Shown here piece by piece: positions 30,716-38,006 of a stretch of DNA of 42,291 nucleotides. Every line of letters starts with the position of its first letter. The stretch's first letter is position 1. The translations under genes and the position numbers were made by a program. The notes beneath the pieces were generated by a model. That model did not search any database. It was not told the origin of the DNA and saw only the letters and a list, made by a program, of their open reading frames with translations. Location: positions 1 to 42,291 of the forward strand of contig CAZYGI010000029.1 in NCBI GenBank assembly GCA_964647255.1. Direction: 5' to 3'. Source of the stretch: CAWJEL01 sp964647255 (GTDB lineage: Bacteria; Chloroflexota; Anaerolineae; CG2-30-64-16).

Positions 30716-30721
30716 TATAAT
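30716..30721 (+). promoter_or_regulatory. -10 element upstream of gyrA
   Basis: A perfect TATAAT 29 bases before the gyrA ATG; the -35 region is not recognisable. Confidence 0.5.
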
Positions 30722-30750
30722 TGGCGTACGTAATGTTCCCAGGAGCGGTC

Positions 30751-33372
30751 ATGAATAACCAAATCGAAATTTCCCCCAGCGCATTAGGGACTGTCAGACC
30801 GATCAGCATTGATGAAGAGATGCGTGGGTCGTATCTCGACTATGCCATGAGCGTGATCGTGGCTCGCGCCCTGCCAGATGCCCGAGATGGCCTCAAACCG
30901 GTGCAGCGCAGGATCCTTTATGCCATGCACGACATGGGGGTACGTGCTGGTACGCCCTACAAGAAATCCGCCCGTATTGTCGGCGAGGTGCTCGGTAAGT
31001 ATCATCCACACGGCGATTCAGCCGTCTATGACACGATGGCGAGGCTGGCGCAGGACTTCAGCCTGCGCTATATGCTAGTGGATGGCCAGGGCAACTTCGG
31101 CTCCGTGGACGGGGACTCGCCCGCGGCGATGCGCTACACCGAGGCTCGCCTGGCGCGCATCTCCGATGCGCTGCTGGCCGACATCGAAAAAGACACCATT
31201 GACTGGAACGACAACTTCGACGGGAGCCTTCTGGAGCCTTCCGTGCTGCCCGCGCTGCTGCCCAATCTTCTGCTGAACGGCAGCAGCGGCATTGCGGTCG
31301 GCATGGCGACCAATATCCCGCCGCACAACCTGGGCGAGCTGGCCGATGCCATCGCCTACGTGATTGATCGTTGGGCCGAGCTCGACGAGATCACCGTGGA
31401 TGAGCTGATGACGTTTATCCACGGCCCGGACTTCCCCACGGGCGGCCTGGTGCTGGGGATCGAAGAACTAAAACTGGCGTACGGCACCGGCAAGGGCCGC
31501 CTGATCATGCGCGCACGCACGCGGATCGAGGAGCTGGCCAGCGGGCGATTCCGCATCGTTGTCACCGAAATCCCCTACCAGCTCAACAAGAGCACCCTCC
31601 TGGAGCGGATTGCCGAGCTGGTGCGCGAGGGCCGCATCAACGACATCAGCGACCTGCGCGATGAGTCGGACCGCAAGGGGATGCACGTCGTCATCGAGCT
31701 CAAACGCGGCGCGGCGCCGCGCAAGGTGCTCAATCAGCTCTTCAAGTTTACCCCGCTGCAAAGCACCTTCGGCGTGAACATGTTGGCCCTGGTTGACGGC
31801 GAGCCGCGCCTCTTGAGCCTCAAACGCGCGCTCCAGATCTACGTGGATCACCGCCTGAATGTAATCACGCGGCGCACTAACTATCTGTTGCGCGCCGCGC
31901 GCGATCGGGCGCACATCCTGGAAGGGCTGCGGATCGCCCTCCAGTTCCTGGACGAGGTGATCCGGATCATCCGCGGCGCGGACAGCGCCGACGACGCCAA
32001 GGGCAAGCTGATCACCCGCTTCGGACTCAGCGACAAGCAGGCGCAGGCGATCCTGGATATGCAGTTGCGCCGCCTGGCCGCCCTGGAACGCCAGAAGATC
32101 GAGGAGGAATACAACACCCTGCTCGGCCAGATCGCCTACTACGAGAGCCTGCTGGGCGACCCTTCCCGCATTTTGGGCGTGGTGAAGGAAGAAGTCCTGG
32201 CGCTGAAGGAAAAATTCGGCGACAAGCGGCGCACCGAGATCGTGCCCGAGGCGGCGGAAATCTTCTCTGAGGAAGACCTGATCCGCCAGGAGGCCGTGCT
32301 GATCAGCGTGACGCAGGGCAGCTACATCAAGCGCACGCCGCTGGCAGCCTACCGCAGCCAGAAGCGCGGCGGCCGCGGGGTGCAGGGGATGCGCACGAAG
32401 GGCGAGGACGAAGTCGTGGATCTCTTCTCGGCCCACACATTGGATTACGTCCTCTTCTTCACCAACCGCGGCCGCGTCTACGGCCAGCGGGTCTTCGCCC
32501 TGCCGGAGTCGGCGCGCGACGGCCGCGGCCTGCCGATGGTCAACTTCCTGAACCTGGCTGCGGACGAGCGGGTGACCACCCTCCTCGTCGTCCCCGATTT
32601 CGAGCAGGCGGAATATGTCACCCTGCTCACCCGCCGCGGCCGCATCAAGCGGATGAAGCTGGGCGAGTTTGCGGACGTGCGGCCCAGCGGCATCATTGCC
32701 ATGAACCTGGAGCCCGGCGACGAGCTCGGCTGGGCGCGGGCGACGTTCGGCAAGCAGGAATTCATCCTCGTCACGGCGGGCGGCAGGGCGCTTCGCTTTT
32801 CGGAGGACGAGGTGCGTCCCATGGGCCGGACGGCTGCGGGCGTGCTGGCAATGCAACTGCGCGATGATGACGCCGTCGCCACCTTCGATGTCGTCGAGCC
32901 GGAGGGCGATCTGCTGATTATCACGCAGAACGGCTACGGCAAACGCACTCCGCTGGAGGAGTACCCCGCACACAGCCGCAACACCGGCGGACAGTGGACC
33001 CTGGCGCACACCCGGTTGGACGAAACCGGCAAGATCGCGGCCGCCCACGTCGTGCAGACCCAGGATCAGATCACGCTCATCACGGCGAACGGCGTCGCCC
33101 TGCGCACCCCGGTCGAGGCGATCAGCCGGATGAGTCGCATGACGCGCGGGGTGCGCATCGTCCAGCCCGACAACGGCGACACCATCGTCGCCATGGCGCG
33201 GCTCGCCGCGTCTGTGGAAGCGGGCGAATCCGGAGAGATGAAGCCTGGGGGGCGCGGAGCGCAAAGACAGGAAGTCAGGGCGGGAGACGATAGCGGTGCC
33301 GAACCCGCGGTGGAAGAGGTTGACGGAAACGGCGAAATCTTCGAACCGGAAACGGCAAGCCCCCGAGCGTAG
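30751..33372 (+). CDS. gyrA: DNA gyrase subunit A
   Basis: The breakage-reunion subunit of the type II topoisomerase that introduces negative supercoils. It is 873 aa. The catalytic tyrosine is Y129 (PAAMRYTEARL). The quinolone-determining region reads GKYHPHGDSAVYDTMARLAQ, with Ser90 and Asp94 at the positions of E. coli S83 and D87, i.e. the sensitive-type residues. The C-terminal DNA-wrapping domain has the GyrA box QKRGGRG, which supports GyrA over ParC. It ends in an acidic tail. The ATG at 30751 has AGGAG 5 bases upstream. gyrB is not adjacent. Confidence 0.97.
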   Translation: MNNQIEISPSALGTVRPISIDEEMRGSYLDYAMSVIVARALPDARDGLKPVQRRILYAMHDMGVRAGTPYKKSARIVGEVLGKYHPHGDSAVYDTMARLAQDFSLRYMLVDGQGNFGSVDGDSPAAMRYTEARLARISDALLADIEKDTIDWNDNFDGSLLEPSVLPALLPNLLLNGSSGIAVGMATNIPPHNLGELADAIAYVIDRWAELDEITVDELMTFIHGPDFPTGGLVLGIEELKLAYGTGKGRLIMRARTRIEELASGRFRIVVTEIPYQLNKSTLLERIAELVREGRINDISDLRDESDRKGMHVVIELKRGAAPRKVLNQLFKFTPLQSTFGVNMLALVDGEPRLLSLKRALQIYVDHRLNVITRRTNYLLRAARDRAHILEGLRIALQFLDEVIRIIRGADSADDAKGKLITRFGLSDKQAQAILDMQLRRLAALERQKIEEEYNTLLGQIAYYESLLGDPSRILGVVKEEVLALKEKFGDKRRTEIVPEAAEIFSEEDLIRQEAVLISVTQGSYIKRTPLAAYRSQKRGGRGVQGMRTKGEDEVVDLFSAHTLDYVLFFTNRGRVYGQRVFALPESARDGRGLPMVNFLNLAADERVTTLLVVPDFEQAEYVTLLTRRGRIKRMKLGEFADVRPSGIIAMNLEPGDELGWARATFGKQEFILVTAGGRALRFSEDEVRPMGRTAAGVLAMQLRDDDAVATFDVVEPEGDLLIITQNGYGKRTPLEEYPAHSRNTGGQWTLAHTRLDETGKIAAAHVVQTQDQITLITANGVALRTPVEAISRMSRMTRGVRIVQPDNGDTIVAMARLAASVEAGESGEMKPGGRGAQRQEVRAGDDSGAEPAVEEVDGNGEIFEPETASPRA

Positions 33373-33404
33373 GTTCGCTGTCGGACGTTGTTGGAGAACA
33401 TCCT

Positions 33405-34781
33405 ATGACCCTAGCCACACTCCTGCGCCGCGGCGTGGGCCTGCAACTGGAAGTAATGACCGAAGCCTCGGCCGACGCGTTGGCCGAGACGCTGGTCGCG
33501 TTCGCCAACGCCGACGGCGGCACGGTGCTGCTCGGTGCAGACGTGCAGGGGAATGTAACCGGCGCGCTTCAGCCCGAAGATGCGGAGAGCCTGCTGCGCG
33601 CGGCGCTGTCGCAGAGCCGGCCGCTCATCCGCACCGAGTGGGAACGGTTCGAGGACCGCAACGGCCTGGCCGTGGCGATCAGCGTACCGCGCAGCACGGA
33701 GCTGCACTCGCTCACCGACGGCCGCGTCCTGGTCCGCACCCACGCGGGCAACGAAGTGTTGGATGGCGCCCGGATCAGCTTCCTGGCCGCGACCAAAGCC
33801 ACCGGCGACTTCGAGCAAGAGGTCGTCGCCGGCGCCGCACGGGCCGATCTCGATGACGATATCATCGAAGACTACCTGCTCCGGCGCACGAAACGGCTGG
33901 GTCGCGACCCCGGCCAGACGGTGGACGAGCTGCTCAAGGCGCTCGGCGCGCTGAATCCCCAGGGGCAACCAACCGTGGCCGGCCTCCTCCTCTTCGGTAA
34001 GGCGCCGCAGTTCTTCCTGCCCCAGAGCGGCCTGGTATACGTGCGTTTCTCCGGGATCGAGCAGCGCAACCCCGCCGGGCAGACCATCTACACCCGCCGC
34101 GAGGATTTCAACGGCCCATTGGCCCGGATTCTGGAACAGGCCTGGAAGATCATGCTCCAGGAGATGCGCGGGGAGGCGATCGTGCGCGGGCTCACACGGG
34201 AGGATCGCTATCTGTATCCGACCTTCGCCGTGCGCGAGGCGCTTGTCAATGCGCTCTGCCACCGCGACTACAAGCTGACGGGGAAACGGGTCGAGGTGCG
34301 CCAGTTCGATGACCGGTTGGAAATCAGCAGCCCCGGCGGGCTGCCGGGCTACATGACGCTGGATAACATCGTCGAGGAACACTTCTCGCGCAACCCGCGG
34401 CTGGTCAACGGGTTGTTCGAGTGGGGCTACATCGAACAGCTTGGCTTGGGCATTGATCGCATGATTGACGAGATGGTGCAGTCCGGCCACCCGGTGCCCG
34501 ACTTTCGCGCCACCCCTTATTCTTTCACCGTGGCGCTCAAACGCGGCAGCGGTGTGCCCCAGCCGCGGTCACAGCCGGAATGGGCCAAGGGCCTCAACGA
34601 TCGGCAGGTCAAGGCCATGCACTATCTTCACACGTACGGCCGGATCAACAACAGCGACTATCGCACCCTCTGCCCGGATGTCTCGCCCGAAACGCTCCGG
34701 CTCGACCTGGCCGATCTGGTGGACAAGGGGCTGGCGGTCAAGATCGGGGATAAAAAGGGCACGTATTACATGCTGAAGTAA
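33405..34781 (+). CDS. AlbA_2/Schlafen-type and GHKL ATP-binding protein (COG2865-like)
   Basis: A 458-aa protein. Residues about 5-130 form an AlbA_2 (Schlafen-like) DNA/RNA-binding domain (ADALAETLVAFANADGGTVLLG). Residues about 265-395 are a GHKL-type ATPase segment (FAVREALVNALCHRDY with E278/N282, DRLEISSPGGLPG, LGLGIDRMI). The C-terminal 75 residues are a winged helix (NDRQVKAMHYLHTYGRINNSDYR). The family is annotated as putative transcriptional regulators or DNA-binding proteins and is sometimes found near defence genes. Here it simply follows gyrA by 32 bases and may be cotranscribed; no defence partner is visible. Confidence 0.85.
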   Translation: MTLATLLRRGVGLQLEVMTEASADALAETLVAFANADGGTVLLGADVQGNVTGALQPEDAESLLRAALSQSRPLIRTEWERFEDRNGLAVAISVPRSTELHSLTDGRVLVRTHAGNEVLDGARISFLAATKATGDFEQEVVAGAARADLDDDIIEDYLLRRTKRLGRDPGQTVDELLKALGALNPQGQPTVAGLLLFGKAPQFFLPQSGLVYVRFSGIEQRNPAGQTIYTRREDFNGPLARILEQAWKIMLQEMRGEAIVRGLTREDRYLYPTFAVREALVNALCHRDYKLTGKRVEVRQFDDRLEISSPGGLPGYMTLDNIVEEHFSRNPRLVNGLFEWGYIEQLGLGIDRMIDEMVQSGHPVPDFRATPYSFTVALKRGSGVPQPRSQPEWAKGLNDRQVKAMHYLHTYGRINNSDYRTLCPDVSPETLRLDLADLVDKGLAVKIGDKKGTYYMLK

Positions 34782-34821
34782 GGACCGATCTCAACGCACC
34801 AACGCGCGCCGTCCCGACGCC

Positions 34822-36060
34822 TTACCGCACCGGGTGCACGCTGAGATATTGCTTCAGAAACGGCTCCACCAGGTTGTCGCCCAGGATTTCATAGGACAAC
34901 CAGCCCTGTGAGGCTGCGGCCACATAGATGGCGCCGCCTAACACATAACTGTCCTGCTGCAAGCAGGCGTCATACCACGCCAATTGTTCCATGTAGTTGC
35001 CGGGCGCGTCTTTCCCCATGCCCAGGCTATCCCAATAGGCGCCGAAATCTTGCCAGCCTTCCCCGGCCGGCCCGGGCCGGTTCACCACCAGGCCATCCAG
35101 GCCGATCTCCGTCAGCAGCAGCGGCAAGACGAGGTTGTTCGGCTCCAGATACTGCCGATAGACCTTGCGGTAGCGCAAAGTCAGCCAGCCCTCCTGCGCC
35201 GGATCGGTGCCCCAGCCGAGCGGATCCTGCGGCGAGCCGTACTGCAGCGTCGGCGCGCTGTACTCATGCAGGCCAAGATAGCCTTTGTGCGCGATGGCCG
35301 CCTCGATAGCCGGCCGGAAACTGGGCCACAATGCCAGGTCGGGCTGCCCCGTGCCAAAATTGCCGATCACCGAACGGACCCCCGCTGCGGCCAGGAGCTG
35401 CGTACGCGCGACCTCGAAACGCGCCAGCCGCGCCATCTGATCGGCATCGGTGGCGATCGGCTCGTTGTACGCCTCCCACGCGTCGAACGCGGCCAGGCGC
35501 CGCGGCTCGGCGGCGATGGGCAGCAGCTTATCGGCGAAGGCCTGCGCGGCGCCTTCCGGGTCGGTCAACGTGCTCAGATCGAGCTGCGGCAAGTCAATCC
35601 GTCCCACCAACAGCGTCTTTGGCGCAACCTGCTTAATTTCCGTCGCGAAGTTCGGGTCGTACTCCAGCGTCTTGACCAGGGCCACGTTGCCCGTGCGCAG
35701 CAGATCAAAGATGCGCGGGTCGTTGCGCGAAATGAACAGACCCAGCTTGCTGGGTGGGCCGGGCGGGAACGGCGTCGGCGGCGGAGTCGGCGTCGCCGTG
35801 GGCACAGGTGAAGCGGTCGGCGTCGCCGGTGCAGCCAGGGTTGCGCTGGGCGCAGTCGTCGCGGTATTGGTCGGCAAGGCCGAGGGTGTAGCGGTGGACG
35901 TAGCCGCCGGCCGCGGCGTGCGCGTCGGCGTCGGCGTCGGCGCCGCCGTGCGGGAACGGCACCCGGCCAGCAGCGCCAACGCCCCCAGGCTCCCCAGCGA
36001 GCTGAGGAAGGCCCGCCGGCTCAACTTGCGGCCGGATGCTTCGTCAGAAGGATGCTTCAT
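34822..36060 (-). CDS. Tat-exported lipoprotein with glycoside-hydrolase-like (clan A) domain
   Basis: 412 aa. The N-terminus combines a twin-arginine motif (SRRAFLSS) with a lipobox LLAGC (C34), so the protein is probably anchored on the outside of the membrane. Residues about 39-102 are a Thr/Pro/Ala-rich linker. The remainder resembles a clan GH-A barrel: the acid/base candidate is E200 in AYNEP, the nucleophile candidate is E318 in LLLTEIGLDG, and GYLGLHEYSAP lies between. Overall similarity to a named family is not clear to me, so substrate and activity are open. It is the last gene of a minus-strand cluster after murI, separated by repeat DNA. Confidence 0.78.
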   Translation of the reverse strand: MKHPSDEASGRKLSRRAFLSSLGSLGALALLAGCRSRTAAPTPTPTRTPRPAATSTATPSALPTNTATTAPSATLAAPATPTASPVPTATPTPPPTPFPPGPPSKLGLFISRNDPRIFDLLRTGNVALVKTLEYDPNFATEIKQVAPKTLLVGRIDLPQLDLSTLTDPEGAAQAFADKLLPIAAEPRRLAAFDAWEAYNEPIATDADQMARLARFEVARTQLLAAAGVRSVIGNFGTGQPDLALWPSFRPAIEAAIAHKGYLGLHEYSAPTLQYGSPQDPLGWGTDPAQEGWLTLRYRKVYRQYLEPNNLVLPLLLTEIGLDGLVVNRPGPAGEGWQDFGAYWDSLGMGKDAPGNYMEQLAWYDACLQQDSYVLGGAIYVAAASQGWLSYEILGDNLVEPFLKQYLSVHPVR

Positions 36061-36075
36061 GCTGTATCAGGCTCC

Positions 36076-36218
36076 GATAACCCAAACCATATCCCAATTC
36101 TGTTTGGGTTATCGGTTGGGTTATGAGGAAACGCTATGCTGCCCACGCAGCATGGGCGTCTCAGAGAACCATCTCCCAAAATACCATATCCCAATCTCTT
36201 TGGGATAACTTGGGTTAT
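36076..36218. repeat. Direct and inverted repeats between murI and the lipoprotein gene
   Basis: Two direct copies of a 36-39-base sequence, 36086-36124 and 36183-36218, both starting ACCATATCCCAAT. The first lies in a perfect 11-bp inverted repeat (GATAACCCAAA, 36076-36086, with 36103-36113). Between them is the palindrome ATGCTGC-CCAC-GCAGCAT (36136-36153). The second copy supplies the stop codon of murI. Confidence 0.82.
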
Positions 36219-37057
36219 CCCGGTTCGCACAACTCCTTTGCGCTCCACACCGCCCGCTGAACCTTGGTCTGCACACCGAGCAGATCGTGCAGCGCGGCCC
36301 GAAAACCAGCAGGATTCCCGGTGGTGAAGTAGCGGTGGCGTGGCTCGCCGCCCGCTGCAGCCAGCCAACCGTGCGCCGCCAACACGCGGCCGGTCTGGCG
36401 CGCCACCGCAGGAGCCGGATCAATCACCGCGACGCCCGGGCCGGCCTCCGCCTCGATCACCGACCGAAGGAAGGGATAGTGGGTGCACCCCAGGACCAGT
36501 TGGTCAATGCCGGCCGCAAGCAGCGGCGCAAGATAATCGCGCACCGCGTCGCGGGCTGCCGCCGTCCGTAGCTCACCCGCTTCGACCAAGGGCACGAGGC
36601 GGGGGCACACCTGGGTGTGCACGGTGACATCGCCCGCGTAGCGGTCAAGCAGGCTGGCGAACAGCTCGCCCTGAAAGGTAGCCGCGGTGGCGATGACACC
36701 GATGTGCCCGGTGCGCGTCTGTGCGACGGCCGGCTTCACTGCAGGCTCCATGCCGACGAACGGTACAGCAGGAAACTCAGCTCGGAGCGCGTGCAGCGCC
36801 GCGGCCGAAGCCGTGTTACATGCGACGACGATCACCTGCGCGCCCTGAGCCAGGAGAAACCGGGCAATCGCCTCCGAAAGCGTGCGAATCTCGGCCAAAG
36901 GTCGCTGTCCGTACGGTGCGTTCGCCTGGTCGGCCAGGTAGATGACGGGGTGCGCCGGCAACTGCGCCGCGATCTCACGCACTACCGACAGTCCGCCGAC
37001 GCCGGAATCGAAAACGCCGATGCAGGGCGCGGGCGACGAGAGCTTTGCGTCCGACAC
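36215..37057 (-). CDS. murI: Glutamate racemase
   Basis: Interconverts L- and D-glutamate for peptidoglycan. It is 280 aa. The two catalytic cysteines are C80 (VVACNTASA) and C191 (LGCTHYPF). DSGVGG lies at 17-22 and YLADQANAPYG near 40-50. The GTG at 37057 is chosen because GGAGGAG stands 7-8 bases upstream; earlier in-frame starts fall within the preceding gene. The last residues (after LLGVQTKVQRAVWSAKELCEPG) end at a stop within a repeat copy. A D-glutamate requirement indicates a peptidoglycan wall. Confidence 0.96.
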   Translation of the reverse strand: MSDAKLSSPAPCIGVFDSGVGGLSVVREIAAQLPAHPVIYLADQANAPYGQRPLAEIRTLSEAIARFLLAQGAQVIVVACNTASAAALHALRAEFPAVPFVGMEPAVKPAVAQTRTGHIGVIATAATFQGELFASLLDRYAGDVTVHTQVCPRLVPLVEAGELRTAAARDAVRDYLAPLLAAGIDQLVLGCTHYPFLRSVIEAEAGPGVAVIDPAPAVARQTGRVLAAHGWLAAAGGEPRHRYFTTGNPAGFRAALHDLLGVQTKVQRAVWSAKELCEPG

Positions 37058-37073
37058 GTCGCGATCTCCTCCC

Positions 37074-37823
37074 TCAGGCGCGATCTCGCGCCGCCGCGAC
37101 GAACGCGGCAAACAGCCGCCGCGCCAACGGATCGGTGTTGAACATGCCTTCCGGATGCCACTGCACCCCCAGGGCAAACCGCTGGCCGGGCGCCTCGATG
37201 CCTTCGATCACGCCGTCCGGCGCCCAGGCGGTCACGATAAACCCATCCGCCGGACGCTTGACCGATTGGTGATGAAAGCTGTTGGTGGCAAGCTCCTCCA
37301 CGCCCAGGATGCCGGCGAGGCGGCTCCCGGCGGCCACGTGCACCGGATGCACCGGCTGCGGCCACGGCGTTTCGCTCAGCAGGTGGCTGTGGCGCAGCGC
37401 GTCCGGCACCTGGGCGGGCAGATCCTGATAGAGCGAGCCGCCCGCGGCCACGTTGAGCGCCTGAATGCCGCGGCAGATGCCGAAGATCGGCAGATCGGTC
37501 TCCAGCGCCCAACGCGCCAGCGTAAGCTCACTGGCGTCGCGCGGGACATCCACCTTGCCCAGCGCAGGATGCGGCGTCTCGCCGTACTCCGCCGGATCCA
37601 CGTCCACGCCGCCGGCCAGGCACACCCCATCCAGCCTGGTGAAGAACGCGCGCAAGGCGTCGGCAGGCTGGCCAAGCGGGATAACGACCGGCAGCGCGCC
37701 GGATGCGGCCAGCGCGGCCGGGTAATTGCCATTGAACTGAAAGTAGCGGGCCCCAGGGCCGGATGGCGGTTCCAGGCTGGCCGCGGGGATGCCGATCAAC
37801 GGGCGATACGCTGTCGAATTCAA
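37074..37823 (-). CDS. Gamma-glutamyl-gamma-aminobutyrate hydrolase family protein (peptidase C26)
   Basis: A class I glutamine amidotransferase-like hydrolase, 249 aa, of the PuuD/YvdE type that cleaves gamma-glutamyl bonds. The nucleophile is C117 (FGICRGIQALN); H223/E225 (GVQWHPEG) complete the triad. LAGGVDVDPAEYGE and NSFHHQSV are family motifs. The TTG at 37823, with GGGAG 7 bases upstream, is the likely start: the only in-frame ATGs lie upstream of the -10 element. murI starts 16 bases downstream, so both may act on glutamate-containing compounds; the actual substrate is unknown. Confidence 0.88.
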   Translation of the reverse strand: MNSTAYRPLIGIPAASLEPPSGPGARYFQFNGNYPAALAASGALPVVIPLGQPADALRAFFTRLDGVCLAGGVDVDPAEYGETPHPALGKVDVPRDASELTLARWALETDLPIFGICRGIQALNVAAGGSLYQDLPAQVPDALRHSHLLSETPWPQPVHPVHVAAGSRLAGILGVEELATNSFHHQSVKRPADGFIVTAWAPDGVIEGIEAPGQRFALGVQWHPEGMFNTDPLARRLFAAFVAAARDRA

Positions 37824-37860
37824 GCATCTGCTCCCATAGCTGCGATGAGTCGGTGGGGAG

Positions 37861-37889
37861 ATTATACTGCCTTGCCCGATCGCGGGCAA
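37861..37889 (-). promoter_or_regulatory. Promoter with overlapping palindrome, C26 hydrolase-murI cluster
   Basis: On the minus strand TTGCCC (37889-37884), 17-base spacer, TATAAT (37866-37861). A palindrome TTGCCCG-N4-CGGGCAA (37872-37889) covers the -35 and part of the spacer, an operator-like position. Confidence 0.7.
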
Positions 37890-37912
37890 ACCGTTTGTTT
37901 TGCCCTCCATCA

Positions 37913-37955
37913 CCCCCTCTCCTGGCGGTCCGCCTTCCTCCGCCAGGAGAGGGGG
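37913..37955. repeat. Palindromic repeat between divergent promoters
   Basis: A perfect 16-bp stem (37913-37928 with 37940-37955, CCCCCTCTCCTGGCGG) with an 11-base loop, flanked by further CACCCC/GGGGTG complementarity. It lies between the divergent C26 hydrolase and DUF2723 promoters. Confidence 0.88.
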
Positions 37956-37971
37956 CAGGGGGTGAGGTGTT

Positions 37972-38000
37972 TTGACACCACCACGGGGCTAAGCTATAGT
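37972..38000 (+). promoter_or_regulatory. Promoter of the DUF2723 gene, predicted leaderless
   Basis: TTGACA (37972-37977), 17-base spacer, TATAGT (37995-38000). The ATG follows only 6 bases later and no Shine-Dalgarno is present, so the transcript should begin at or within a base of the start codon. Confidence 0.8.
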
Positions 38001-38006
38001 TACCAC

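Noticed and set aside
31468..33264. Long antisense open frame (598 codons, minus strand) opposite gyrA
   Set aside because: Shadow of gyrA; no ribosome-binding site and no recognisable domain.
33405..34781. Defence-system component (Schlafen/AlbA-ATPase)
   Set aside because: The domains fit, but there is no nuclease, helicase or other defence partner nearby; the neighbour is gyrA.
36942..38006. In-frame upstream extension of the DUF2723 gene by 355 codons
   Set aside because: This stretch is antisense to murI and the C26 hydrolase and spans the promoter; the conserved protein begins at 38007.
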